Origin: Desulfotomaculaceae bacterium
Lineage (GTDB): Bacteria; Bacillota; Desulfotomaculia; Desulfotomaculales; Pelotomaculaceae
Length of the DNA: 60,449 nt
Assembly (NCBI GenBank): GCA_028702695.1
Contig: JAQVOH010000007.1
Coordinates: forward strand, 1,253 to 61,701
Reading direction: 5' to 3'
Shown: positions 52,156 through 60,419 of the stretch, piece after piece
How positions within the stretch are numbered: the first letter of the stretch is position 1
Layout: the number at the start of each line of letters is the position of its first letter
Position numbers and translations under genes: made by a program
Notes under the pieces: model-generated
Database searches by the model: none
What the model was told of the DNA's origin: nothing
The model's input: only the letters and a program-made list of their open reading frames with translations

Positions 52156-52902
52156 ATGATTACCTGCAAGTCCCAAAGAGAGTTAACCTACATGCGAGAT
52201 GCCGGCCGGGTCGTTGCCCTGACCCACGCGGAGCTTGAAAACGCCGTGAAGGTAGGGGTGACCACCCAGGAACTGGACCGGCTCGCAGAGGAATTCATCA
52301 TCAAGTCTGGAGCCAAACCTGCTTTTAAAGGGCTATACGGGTTTCCCGGTACCATCTGCGCTTCGGTCAACGAAGAGGTGGTACACGGTTTCCCCGGTTT
52401 AAGAAAATTGGAAAATGGAGATATTATCAGTATCGATATTGGAACGGAAATAAATGGTTATTTTAGCGACAGTGCGGTGACACTTCCGGTCGGAGACGTC
52501 AGTCGCGAGGCGTTAGACCTCTTGAAGGTTACCGAAGAGTGTCTTTATAAAGGTATCGCTCAAGCAAGAGATGGTAACAGACTTTCTGACATTTCCAACG
52601 CCGTTCAAACCTGGGCTGAACCCCGCGGCTATGCAGTGGTGCGGGATTTCGTGGGTCACGGCATCGGCTCTAAGCCGCACGAGGACCCTCAGGTGCCGAA
52701 CTTCGGCAAACCTGGCCGGGGACCCAGGCTGAAAGCGGGAATGACATTAGCTATTGAACCAATGATTAACATGGGCACTCACGAAGTACAGACTCTTTCC
52801 AACGACTGGACGGTGGTTACGTTAGACAGAAGGCTTTCCGCCCATTTCGAGCATACCGTGGCTATTACCGATGATGAACCGCAGATCCTTTCGAGGACGT
52901 GA
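52156..52902 (+). CDS. map: Methionine aminopeptidase type I
   Basis: A 248-residue metallopeptidase that removes the initiator methionine. Metal ligands are visible in [16 protein letters not shown] (Asp pair), GHGIG (His) and the C-terminal glutamates ([15 protein letters not shown]). Length and order are standard. It is coupled closely to secY, and the KOW-protein gene follows. Confidence 0.96.
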   Translation: MITCKSQRELTYMRDAGRVVALTHAELENAVKVGVTTQELDRLAEEFIIKSGAKPAFKGLYGFPGTICASVNEEVVHGFPGLRKLENGDIISIDIGTEINGYFSDSAVTLPVGDVSREALDLLKVTEECLYKGIAQARDGNRLSDISNAVQTWAEPRGYAVVRDFVGHGIGSKPHEDPQVPNFGKPGRGPRLKAGMTLAIEPMINMGTHEVQTLSNDWTVVTLDRRLSAHFEHTVAITDDEPQILSRT

Positions 52903-52955
52903 GATTTATACCAACGACAAACGATCTACGTCTTAAACCGGAGGTAACTCGGGCC

Positions 52956-53234
52956 ATGTCAGAGAATGTGGTGCAGATCGGGCGCCTTGTATGTTCAATG
53001 CAGGGCCGTGACAGCGGCAGGTATTACCTGGTGGTCGGCAGCGTAAACGATACCAGAATCCTGCTGACTGACGGAGAAGTCCGGAAAGTCGAGAATCCCA
53101 AAATAAAAAACGTAAAACACCTCAAATTTTATGATATGATTGCCGGAGAAGTGTTTAACAAGGCGACAAACGGTAAAAGAATTACCAATGTTGATGTCCG
53201 GAAGGAACTAAAGAGTCTCATTGAACAAGTTTGA
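52956..53234 (+). CDS. KOW-domain RNA-binding protein (L14e-like)
   Basis: A 92-residue protein with a KOW-like start, VQIGRLVCSMQGRDSGRYYLVVG, resembling eukaryotic-type L14e/L6e folds. Such genes are common between map and infA in clostridia; their role is unknown, presumably ribosome- or RNA-linked. ATG 52956 has CCGGAGGT nine bases upstream; the open frame extends back to 52899 through spacer sequence. Confidence 0.85.
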   Translation: MSENVVQIGRLVCSMQGRDSGRYYLVVGSVNDTRILLTDGEVRKVENPKIKNVKHLKFYDMIAGEVFNKATNGKRITNVDVRKELKSLIEQV

Positions 53235-53272
53235 GTGTTCATTTTAATACAAGGAGGTAGGGCCAATAACTG

Positions 53273-53491
53273 ATGTCAAAACAGGATATGATTGAGGTCG
53301 AAGGGACCGTGATTGAGCCGTTGCCAAATGCCATGTTTCGAGTTGAGCTCCAGAACGGTCATAAAGTATTAGCCCATGTCTCGGGTAAGATCAGGATGAA
53401 TTTCATCAGGATCCTGTCCGGTGACAGGGTCATGGTGGAGCTTTCCCCATATGATTTAAGCCGCGGCCGCATCGTCTACAGATACAAGTAA
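53273..53491 (+). CDS. infA: Translation initiation factor IF-1
   Basis: A 72-residue OB-fold protein: [20 protein letters not shown] and [20 protein letters not shown]. It occupies the 30S A site during initiation. The Shine-Dalgarno AAGGAGGT is unusually far (14 bases) from the ATG, but no closer start fits the family. Confidence 0.96.
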   Translation: MSKQDMIEVEGTVIEPLPNAMFRVELQNGHKVLAHVSGKIRMNFIRILSGDRVMVELSPYDLSRGRIVYRYK

Positions 53492-53650
53492 GACGTGAGA
53501 CGTGGGACGTGAGAATGCAAGATTAAACTCACGGGCACAAGAATCCAAAATAGGTGTGAAATGCAATATAGAACCCACTATCAAACTTTTGAAATCAGTT
53601 GTGAGAAATGAGACGTGACGTATTCCGACATTCGACGTCCAACGACTGAA
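53491..53650. repeat. Composite spacer between infA and rpmJ
   Basis: It begins GACGTGAGACGTGGGACGTGAG, carries GAAATGCAATATAGAACCCAC in the middle, has a second purine block (GAGAAATGAGACGTGACG), and ends CATTCGACGTCCAACGACTG before AAAAGGAGGG. Confidence 0.7.
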
Positions 53651-53665
53651 AAGGAGGGTTAAACG

Positions 53666-53779
53666 GTGAAAGTCAGGCCGTCCGTTAAGCCCATCTGCGA
53701 AAAATGCAAAATTATTCGCAGGAAGGGCAGAGTAATGGTTATCTGCGAGAATCCCAAGCATAAACAGGCACAAGGGTAA
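53666..53779 (+). CDS. rpmJ: 50S ribosomal protein L36
   Basis: A 37-residue protein: [20 protein letters not shown] then [15 protein letters not shown]. The C-x2-C...C...H set marks the zinc-binding form. The GTG start follows AAAGGAGGG by about eight bases. Too short for routine gene finders, but position and sequence are conclusive. Confidence 0.95.
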   Translation: MKVRPSVKPICEKCKIIRRKGRVMVICENPKHKQAQG

Positions 53780-53801
53780 ACCAGGAGGTGTTTAATAATA
53801 T

Positions 53802-54173
53802 ATGGCACGTATTGCAGGCGTAGACTTGCCGAGGGAAAAGCGGGTCGAAATCGCGCTTACCTATATATATGGCATTGGTAAGCCCACGTCACAAAAGGTT
53901 CTGGCTGAAACCAAGGTCAACCCGGACACAAGGGTCAAGAACCTTACCGAAGAGGAAATTACCAGGCTGCGTGAAGCGATTGAGAGGGACCACAAGGTGG
54001 AGGGTGACCTGCGCCGTGAAATCGCTTTAAACATCAAGCGCCTGATTGAAATCGGCTGCTACCGTGGCCTCAGGCATCGCCGCGGTATGCCGGTGCGCGG
54101 CCAACGGACCAAAACCAACGCCAGGACCCGTAAGGGCCCGCGCAAAACCGTTGGCGTCCGCAGAAAAAAATAG
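53802..54173 (+). CDS. rpsM: 30S ribosomal protein S13
   Basis: A 123-residue protein: [20 protein letters not shown], a helix-two-turn-helix, and the tail [19 protein letters not shown] that reaches P-site tRNA. CCAGGAGGTG precedes the ATG. First gene of the alpha segment. Confidence 0.97.
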   Translation: MARIAGVDLPREKRVEIALTYIYGIGKPTSQKVLAETKVNPDTRVKNLTEEEITRLREAIERDHKVEGDLRREIALNIKRLIEIGCYRGLRHRRGMPVRGQRTKTNARTRKGPRKTVGVRRKK

Positions 54174-54191
54174 GTTAGAGGAGGTTTTGCA

Positions 54192-54581
54192 ATGGCGCGT
54201 CGCGTAGCCAGGACTAAAAAACGTGAACGCAAGAATATAGAGACCGGAGTTGTCCACATTAAATCCACCTTCAATAATACCGTCATTACCATTACCGATG
54301 TCAGGGGCAACACACTTTCCTGGGCCAGCGCAGGTGGAGTCGGCTTTAAAGGTTCCAGAAAAAGCACTCCCTTTGCCGCCCAGATAGCGGCTGAAAAGTC
54401 CGCCAAAGAGGCCATGGAACATGGGCTGAAGGAAGTAGAAGTAATGGTCAAGGGGCCTGGCGCCGGACGCGAAGCAGCTATTCGCTCACTGCAAGCCGCC
54501 GGGCTGGAAGTAAACATGATCAAGGATGTCACCCCCATCCCACACAATGGTTGCCGGCCGCCCAAGCGCCGGAGAGTTTAA
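54192..54581 (+). CDS. rpsK: 30S ribosomal protein S11
   Basis: A 129-residue platform protein: [20 protein letters not shown] and the ending [18 protein letters not shown]. It binds 16S rRNA near the mRNA exit. AGAGGAGGTTTTGCA precedes the ATG. Confidence 0.97.
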   Translation: MARRVARTKKRERKNIETGVVHIKSTFNNTVITITDVRGNTLSWASAGGVGFKGSRKSTPFAAQIAAEKSAKEAMEHGLKEVEVMVKGPGAGREAAIRSLQAAGLEVNMIKDVTPIPHNGCRPPKRRRV

Positions 54582-54596
54582 GGAGGTGCACTATAT

Positions 54597-55223
54597 TTGG
54601 CAAGGTATAAGGATGCGGTCTGTCGGCTATGCCGTCGGGAAGGCCTGAAACTCTATCTCAAAGGTGACAGGTGCTACACTCCAAGGTGTGCCATAGATCG
54701 CCGGGCCTATGCCCCGGGCCAGCACGGCCAGGGCCGCAAGAAGGTTTCCGAGTATGGCCTCCAGTTGAGAGAAAAACAAAAAGCACGCCGCATGTACGGA
54801 ATTCTGGAAGGCCAGTTCAAGCGCTATTTTGAAAAGGCCGAGCGGCAGCAGGGAGTTACCGGTGAAAACCTGCTCAGATTTTTAGAGAGGCGTTTAGATA
54901 ACATTGTCTACCGCCTGGGTCTGGGAGCATCTCGTAATGAGGCCAGGCAGTTGGTACGGCATGGACACTTTACCGTCAACGGCAGAAAAGTCAACATACC
55001 CTCCTTTCTGGTCAAGGTCGGCGATGTAATTGCCGTACGGGAAAAAAGCAAGGAATCACCCAGGGTTAAAGAACTTATGGAGAGGGCTGCCGACCATACT
55101 TCCCCGGCTTGGCTCGAATATGATGCCGACCCGGCCATCGGTCGTATTGTGGCCCTTCCGGCGCGGGATCAGATTGATGCTCCCGTACAAGAACACCTGA
55201 TCGTGGAGCTGTACTCCAGGTAA
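54597..55223 (+). CDS. rpsD: 30S ribosomal protein S4
   Basis: A 208-residue primary assembly protein. The N-terminal CRLCRREG...CYTPRC contains the four cysteines of the zinc-binding S4 form, and the S4 RNA-binding domain is [19 protein letters not shown]. The TTG start follows AAGGAGGTG. In many bacteria S4 controls the alpha operon; no leader structure was sought here. Confidence 0.96.
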   Translation: MARYKDAVCRLCRREGLKLYLKGDRCYTPRCAIDRRAYAPGQHGQGRKKVSEYGLQLREKQKARRMYGILEGQFKRYFEKAERQQGVTGENLLRFLERRLDNIVYRLGLGASRNEARQLVRHGHFTVNGRKVNIPSFLVKVGDVIAVREKSKESPRVKELMERAADHTSPAWLEYDADPAIGRIVALPARDQIDAPVQEHLIVELYSR

Positions 55224-55290
55224 GCATTTGGTTCATGTGACGCGAAACGCCAAGTGCCCCATTGTTCCGGCCAAAGGAGGATCCCATTAA

Positions 55291-56238
55291 ATGCTCGAAA
55301 TCGAAAAACCCAGAATTGAGATTGTTGAAATGAGTGACGACAACACCTACGGCAGGTTTATAGTAGAGCCGTTGGAAAGGGGTTACGGCATCACCCTGGG
55401 CAATTCACTGCGCCGTATCCTGCTTTCCTCCCTGCCCGGCGCTGCCGCCACATCGGTCAAAATCGAGAGCGTGCTGCACGAGTTTGCGACTATACCGGGG
55501 GTTGTCGAAGACGTCACCGACATTATCCTTAATCTGAAGAGCTTGCGTTTGAAGCTCTACGGGGATGACGAAAAAATCCTGCGGGTGGAGGCCACCGGTG
55601 AGGGCACAGTTAAGGCTGGCGATATAATCCATGACGCTGATGTGGAAATCTTAAACCCTGGTCTAACCATTGCCACTCTGTCCAGCAAGGGCAGACTTTT
55701 CATGGAGATAACGGTCGCGCGGGGCAGAGGCTACGTTACCGCCGAGCGCAATAAAAAAGGTGACCATATTATCGGCGTTATTCCTATGGACTCCACCTTC
55801 ACACCCGTGCAAAAGGCTAACTACACCGTGGAGAACACCCGTGTAGGGCAGATTACCGACTACGACAAGCTGACTTTAGAGGTTTGGACTGACGGCAGTA
55901 TCCGGCCGGATGAGGCCACCAGCTGGTCGGCCAAGATCCTCAATGATCACCTGCGCCTCTTTATTGGTCTCACGGAAAGCTTGAACGACGTCGAGATTAT
56001 GGTAGAGAAGGAAGAAGAGCAGAAGGATAAGATCATGGAAATGACCATTGAAGAGCTCGACCTCTCGGTCAGATCTTACAACTGCTTGAAGCGGGCCGGT
56101 ATCAACTCGGTTGAAGAATTAATCCAGCGCAACGAAGATGACATGATGAAAGTCAGAAATCTTGGAAAAAAGTCGCTGGAGGAAGTCGTCCATAAACTGG
56201 ATGAACTCGGCCTTTCACTCAGGAAGGATGAGGAGTAA
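55291..56238 (+). CDS. rpoA: DNA-directed RNA polymerase subunit alpha
   Basis: A 315-residue subunit. The N-terminal dimerization domain includes [20 protein letters not shown], and the C-terminal domain ([20 protein letters not shown] to [14 protein letters not shown]) binds UP elements and regulators. AAAGGAGGATCCCATTAA precedes the ATG. rplQ follows after 15 bp. Confidence 0.97.
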   Translation: MLEIEKPRIEIVEMSDDNTYGRFIVEPLERGYGITLGNSLRRILLSSLPGAAATSVKIESVLHEFATIPGVVEDVTDIILNLKSLRLKLYGDDEKILRVEATGEGTVKAGDIIHDADVEILNPGLTIATLSSKGRLFMEITVARGRGYVTAERNKKGDHIIGVIPMDSTFTPVQKANYTVENTRVGQITDYDKLTLEVWTDGSIRPDEATSWSAKILNDHLRLFIGLTESLNDVEIMVEKEEEQKDKIMEMTIEELDLSVRSYNCLKRAGINSVEELIQRNEDDMMKVRNLGKKSLEEVVHKLDELGLSLRKDEE

Positions 56239-56253
56239 GGAGGGACATTAACA

Positions 56254-56592
56254 GTGAGCTACAAGAAACTAGGTGTCAATACCGGCCACCGGAAGGCGAT
56301 GCTGCGCAATCTGGTTACATCACTTTTTCGGGACGAACGGATTAACACCACTGAGACCAGGGCCAAGCAAGTAAAGAGCATCGCCGAAAAAATGTTAACA
56401 ACGGCCAAGCAGGGTGACCTGGCGGCCAGGCGTCAGGCGCTTGCCTATATATACGAAGAAGCCGTGGTCAAGAAGCTTTTCGATACCATCGCGCCCAAGT
56501 ACGCCGACCGTCCGGGCGGCTACACCCGTATTATAAGAGTGGGCTACCGCCGAGGCGACGCCGCCGAAATGGTTATCCTGGAACTGGTCTAG
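56254..56592 (+). CDS. rplQ: 50S ribosomal protein L17
   Basis: A 112-residue protein: [20 protein letters not shown] and the ending [20 protein letters not shown]. It lies near the tunnel exit. The GTG start follows AAGGAGGGA. It is the last gene of the superoperon; spacer repeats and a perfect 15-bp hairpin follow. Confidence 0.97.
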   Translation: MSYKKLGVNTGHRKAMLRNLVTSLFRDERINTTETRAKQVKSIAEKMLTTAKQGDLAARRQALAYIYEEAVVKKLFDTIAPKYADRPGGYTRIIRVGYRRGDAAEMVILELV

Positions 56593-56655
56593 TAAGATGT
56601 GGGACGTGGGTGCGAATTTTAATTCGCACTCTTTGACCCATTGGTAATGCAGGCT
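56593..56655. repeat. Composite spacer after rplQ
   Basis: GATGTGGGACGTGGGTGCGAATTTTAATTCGCACTCTTTGACCCATTGGTAATGCAGG: purine repeats, the palindrome (56610-56629) and the TTTGACC/AATGCAG modules in the same order as at 47247. Confidence 0.7.
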
Positions 56656-56662
56656 CATCAAC

Positions 56663-56693
56663 AATAACTTAGGTACCAGGTACCTAAGTTATT
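56663..56693. other. Perfect 15-bp inverted repeat after rplQ
   Basis: AATAACTTAGGTACC and GGTACCTAAGTTATT meet at a single central A. It lies at the end of the superoperon and may fold as a terminator or act as a binding site; no T-run follows. Confidence 0.7.
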
Positions 56694-56711
56694 AAGTTAT
56701 TGAGTCAGCAG

Positions 56712-56738
56712 TGAGTCAGGGGACGGTTTCTTGACTCA
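56712..56738. repeat. Palindromic repeat with TGAGTCA stems
   Basis: TGAGTCA (56712-56718), core GGGGACGGTTTCT, TGACTCA (56732-56738). Another member with a distinct but self-complementary stem. Confidence 0.8.
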
Positions 56739-56789
56739 TATGTGCGCTAACAGTTAGCGATTGTTTCTTGTTTTGATGGGGTGATAGAC

Positions 56790-58679
56790 GTGAGAGATGA
56801 GACGCTGGTAACAGGCTTTGTTACAGAGGGCAACGGTTCCGTGCGGCATAATTCGGTTTCCCATGTTTCAAATCCCACAACGCACGATTGCTTTATCGAA
56901 GTAACCGGTCTCACACATATATACTATCGTGCTAAGCCCGGCGAGTGCCGGGCTCTGTCCGGGGTGGACCTCACCATCAAAAAAGGAGAATACCTGGCCG
57001 TGGTTGGCCCGAACGGCTCGGGCAAATCCACTCTGGCCAGGCATTTTAACGCCCTTCTGCTCCCCTCATCGGGCAAAGTCCTGGTCGACGGCCTGGATAC
57101 CAACCAGCCGGAGCACATATGGGAAATTCGCCGCAGGGTGGGCATGGTTTTTCAAAATCCGGACAACCAGATTATAAGTTCACTGGTGGAGGAAGACGTT
57201 GCGTTTGGCGCGGAAAACCTGGGGTTGCTCCCTGCACAAGTACGCGCCCGGGTGGCGGAGGCGTTGGAACAGACCGGGCTGACCGGATTCCGGCTGCATG
57301 CTCCCCATCTTCTGTCCGGTGGCCAAAAACAGCGGTTGGCCATCGCCGGCGTACTGGCGATGCAGCCAACCTGCCTGGTCCTGGACGAGCCCACGGCCAT
57401 GCTCGACCCCGCTGGCCGCAGGGAGTTGTTGAATACCCTGGAGCGGCTTAACCGTAGCTTTGGGATAACGGTGGTCCTGGTAACCCACTTTATGGAAGAG
57501 GCAGCCCGGGCCGACCGGGTCCTGGTCCTCGCTGCAGGCAAGACCGTCCTCATGGGTACGCCAGCCGAAGTGTTCTCCCAGGATAAAATATTGGAAGAGT
57601 TAGGGCTGGAACTGCCCGCTCCTACCCAAATTGCCCGCGGCCTGAAAAGGCGGGGTTTTTTAATACCCGGAGCAAGCCTGACCCCCGACGACCTAGTAAA
57701 AGCCGTCCTGGATAAACAAATTGGATACGAGGAAGCAGGGGGACGGTTCTCGTGCTTCCCGAAAGGAAGCACAAGAACCGTCCCCCTGCTTCCTTCTGTG
57801 ATCAAGGTCGAAAACCTCACCCACATCTACGCGCCGGGGACACCCTTTCAGGTTACCTCCCTGGATAACGTATCCCTTGAGATATATAAAGGCGAGTTTC
57901 TCGCGGTGGTTGGCGCCACCGGCTCCGGCAAATCCACTCTCGTCCAGCATTTCAACGGCCTGCTCAAACCCACGCGGGGCAAGCTAGTGGTGTGTGGGCT
58001 GGATGTTTCGGATAAGCAGGTAAGCCGTACACTCTGGCGCAAAGTAGGCTTGGTCTTCCAGCGGCCAGAGCAGCAGTTCTTTGAGGAGACGGTCTTTGAT
58101 GATGTGGCCTTCGGGCCTAGAAATATGGGACTGGGCAAGGATGAAGTTAAAGAACGGGTCGAAGAAGCCTTACGGTTAGCCGGCCTTGACCCCCTTCAGG
58201 TGGGGCAGCTCTCCCCCTACCGCCTAAGCGGCGGTATGAAAAGAAGAGCAGCTATAGCAGGCGTGCTCGCTCTACGCCCGGAAGTGCTGGCTCTGGATGA
58301 GCCCACTGCCGGCCTGGACCCGCAGGGCAGGCGGCAGCTCTTAGACCGTTTGGAAAACGTGCGCCGCGAGTGGGGAGTTACCATTATCCTCGTAACCCAC
58401 AGCATGGAAGAGGTGGGGCTCCTGGCAGGGCGGGTGGCCGTCCTGAACCGTGGCCGCTTGTCTATGGTAGGTACACCCCGGGAGGTTTTCAGCAGGGCCG
58501 AAGAATTGCGTGAGATGGGACTTGACATCCCCATCCCTGCCGCAATCATGACCCGGTTGCAGGCCGCCGGTAAACCAGTAAGAACCGACATCCTGTCAAA
58601 CAGTGAAGCTGAAGCAGAAATCGCTAAAATACTACCAGAAACGGGGAAGCAGGGGGACGGTTCTCGTGCTTCCCGCTAG
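56790..58679 (+). CDS. Fused ECF transporter double ATPase (EcfA-EcfA)
   Basis: A protein of about 629 residues with two complete ABC ATPase domains, where relatives usually have two adjacent genes (ecfA1, ecfA2). Domain 1: Walker A GPNGSGKST near 73, signature LSGGQKQR near 175, Walker B LVLDEPT. Domain 2: Walker A GATGSGKST near 375, signature LSGGMKRR near 480, LALDEPT. The linker at about residues 314-335 (EAGGRFSCFPKGSTRTVPLL) is encoded by a palindromic repeat, and the last residues (GKQGDGSRASR) and the stop come from another copy. GTG 56790 follows GGGGTGA; GTG 56781 is an alternative. It powers vitamin or metal uptake with EcfT and an S component not seen here. Confidence 0.9.
   Translation: MRDETLVTGFVTEGNGSVRHNSVSHVSNPTTHDCFIEVTGLTHIYYRAKPGECRALSGVDLTIKKGEYLAVVGPNGSGKSTLARHFNALLLPSSGKVLVDGLDTNQPEHIWEIRRRVGMVFQNPDNQIISSLVEEDVAFGAENLGLLPAQVRARVAEALEQTGLTGFRLHAPHLLSGGQKQRLAIAGVLAMQPTCLVLDEPTAMLDPAGRRELLNTLERLNRSFGITVVLVTHFMEEAARADRVLVLAAGKTVLMGTPAEVFSQDKILEELGLELPAPTQIARGLKRRGFLIPGASLTPDDLVKAVLDKQIGYEEAGGRFSCFPKGSTRTVPLLPSVIKVENLTHIYAPGTPFQVTSLDNVSLEIYKGEFLAVVGATGSGKSTLVQHFNGLLKPTRGKLVVCGLDVSDKQVSRTLWRKVGLVFQRPEQQFFEETVFDDVAFGPRNMGLGKDEVKERVEEALRLAGLDPLQVGQLSPYRLSGGMKRRAAIAGVLALRPEVLALDEPTAGLDPQGRRQLLDRLENVRREWGVTIILVTHSMEEVGLLAGRVAVLNRGRLSMVGTPREVFSRAEELREMGLDIPIPAAIMTRLQAAGKPVRTDILSNSEAEAEIAKILPETGKQGDGSRASR
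57728..57795. repeat. Double palindromic repeat inside the ECF ATPase gene
   Basis: A 29-base arm (57731-57759) and its reverse complement (57765-57793) match at 28 of 29 positions around a five-base loop CGAAA. The 63-bp unit is a multiple of three and is read through in frame. A GTG in the same frame at 57798, followed by IKVENLTHIY, looks like the former start of the second ATPase gene, now without a Shine-Dalgarno. Confidence 0.92.
58644..58674. repeat. Palindromic repeat ending the ECF ATPase gene
   Basis: GGGAAGC (58644-58650), core AGGGGGACGGTTCTCGT, GCTTCCC (58668-58674). The coding frame passes through it and stops at TAG 58677, just past its edge. Confidence 0.88.
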
Positions 58680-58720
58680 TGAGACAGAGAACCATCCCAA
58701 TATTGGGGGGGCAGATTGTT

Positions 58721-59509
58721 ATGTTTAGCAGCCTCACTATGGGACAATACATACCGGGTGAATCTCTTCTACACCGGCTTGATCCCAGGACCAAGGTGGT
58801 GTGCGTACTGGTCGTTGGCGTCGCTGTTCTGGTCGCCTTGGGTTGGGCAGGCTTCGTTCCGGCAGTGCTGATTACCATTGCAGCCATCGCATTGTCGGGT
58901 TTTTCTCCCCGGCTTATCATAAGAGGGTTGCGGCCACTCTGGTTGATTCTGACCGTCACCTTTCTGCTGCAATTGCTGCTGACTCCGGGAGAGGTCCTGC
59001 TTGAGCTGGGCCCACTACACATATCCTGGGAGGGGTTGGAGGCCGGCAGCCAGCTGTTCCTGCGCCTGGGCCTATTGATATTTCTGGCATCCCTGCTGAC
59101 TCAAACCACCACCCCGGTCAGCCTGACCGCCGGGCTGGAAAGCCTGCTGGCGCCCCTCACCCGCGTGGGCGTCCCGGCACACGAGTTGTCCATGATGATG
59201 ACCATTGCCCTTAGTTTCATTCCAACCCTGATGCAGGAAGCTGATATACTGGTCAAAGCCCAGCGCTCGCGCGGGGCCGGTCTGGCAGGAGGCCCGGCCG
59301 GCTGGATTAAAAACATGATCCCTTTGCTAGTCCCTCTTTTTGCGGGGGCCATGCGGCGGGCCGATGACCTGGCGATAGCTATGGAAGCCCGCTGCTACCG
59401 TGGCGGCGCGAATCGCACCAGGATCAGAAGCCTTCGCTTCGGCCCCGCTGACTACGTCTCAGTGGCGGTATGCCTGGCAGCCCTGGCAGGCACGCTTGTG
59501 TTAAGGTGA
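58721..59509 (+). CDS. ecfT: ECF transporter transmembrane subunit EcfT
   Basis: A protein of about 262 residues with several hydrophobic spans (for example VVCVLVVGVAVLVALGWAGF) and the cytoplasmic coupling motifs with Ala-Arg-Gly cores (KAQRSRGAGL; IAMEARCYRGG) that contact the two ATPases. ATG 58721 has a GGGGGGG tract nine bases upstream and gives the family start SLTMGQYIPGESLLHRLDPR; the frame is also open back to GTG 58679 through repeat DNA. It completes a shared ECF energy module with the fused ATPase. Confidence 0.92.
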   Translation: MFSSLTMGQYIPGESLLHRLDPRTKVVCVLVVGVAVLVALGWAGFVPAVLITIAAIALSGFSPRLIIRGLRPLWLILTVTFLLQLLLTPGEVLLELGPLHISWEGLEAGSQLFLRLGLLIFLASLLTQTTTPVSLTAGLESLLAPLTRVGVPAHELSMMMTIALSFIPTLMQEADILVKAQRSRGAGLAGGPAGWIKNMIPLLVPLFAGAMRRADDLAIAMEARCYRGGANRTRIRSLRFGPADYVSVAVCLAALAGTLVLR

Positions 59510-59540
59510 GAAACAAGGGGACGGTTCCTCCTGACTCATA
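59507..59540. repeat. Diverged palindromic repeat after ecfT
   Basis: TGAGAAACAAGGGGACGGTTCCTCCTGACTCA: the core GGGGACGGTTCCT with weakly paired ends. Confidence 0.6.
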
Positions 59541-59623
59541 GGTCTTATAGCGTGAAAGTCTTGAGGGCCACGCATCCCAGGGCGGCTAGTGACAGTTGGC
59601 TGAGCTTGCAGGTCATAGTAAAA

Positions 59624-59652
59624 GGAAGCAAGAGAACCGTTCTCCTGCTTCC
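59624..59652. repeat. Palindromic repeat before truA
   Basis: GGAAGCA (59624-59630), core AGAGAACCGTTCTCC, TGCTTCC (59646-59652). It ends three bases before the truA site GAAAGGA. Confidence 0.85.
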
Positions 59653-59669
59653 TGAAAGGATAGCTACCT

Positions 59670-60419
59670 ATGCGCAACATCAAGGTTACCCTGGCCTACG
59701 ACGGCACTAACTATTTCGGTTTCCAGGAGCAACGCGGCACCCCGTATCAGACCATCCAGGGGGTAGTGGAGGACAGGCTGTCCCGGCTGGCTAAGAGAGA
59801 GATCCGGGTCATCGGGGCCGGGCGCACCGACACCGGCGTGCACGCCCGGGGCCAGGTGGTCAATTTTGATGCCGGTTCCTGGACGATAGGGGCGGAACGG
59901 GTAGCCTACGCCCTGAAAAGCCTGCTGCCGGAGGATATTGTGGCCCTGGAATCGGTAGAGGTCGACCCCTCCTTTCACGCCCGCTTTTCAGCCGTAGCCA
60001 AGTCCTATCGCTACACCATCTACAACGGTAAAATCCCATCCCCCTTCCTCCGCCTGTACAGCTATCACATACCCTACCCGTTGGATGAAGGGGCGATGCG
60101 GGAGGGGGCTAAATGCCTGCTCGGACGGCACGACTTCAGCGCCTTCAGGGCTCTTGGCACGCCAGTCAAAAGCACCGTCCGCACCATCCTCGAAAGCCGG
60201 GTAAACCGCGTAGGCGACCATATTTACATCGACCTGCGGGGGGAAGGCTTCCTCTATCACATGGCGCGGATGATTGCCGGGACTCTAATCCGGGTAGGCA
60301 AGGGCAAAATCCCCCCGGCAGAGGTGGAGGCTATCCTGTTCAGTCAGGATAGCCTCAGGGGTGGCCCCACCGCTCCCGCGAGGGGGCTCTGCCTGGAAAG
60401 AGTTGAGTACCAGGAATGA
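59670..60419 (+). CDS. truA: tRNA pseudouridine(38-40) synthase TruA
   Basis: A 249-residue enzyme that isomerises uridines 38-40 in the tRNA anticodon arm. The catalytic Asp lies in GAGRTDTGVHARGQVVNF, and the C-terminal FLYHMARMIAGTLIRVGKGK is typical. AAAGGA precedes the ATG by nine bases. The order ecfA-ecfT-truA is standard and continues to rplM-rpsI beyond the window in relatives. The final 30 bases of the window hold nothing recognisable. Confidence 0.96.
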   Translation: MRNIKVTLAYDGTNYFGFQEQRGTPYQTIQGVVEDRLSRLAKREIRVIGAGRTDTGVHARGQVVNFDAGSWTIGAERVAYALKSLLPEDIVALESVEVDPSFHARFSAVAKSYRYTIYNGKIPSPFLRLYSYHIPYPLDEGAMREGAKCLLGRHDFSAFRALGTPVKSTVRTILESRVNRVGDHIYIDLRGEGFLYHMARMIAGTLIRVGKGKIPPAEVEAILFSQDSLRGGPTAPARGLCLERVEYQE

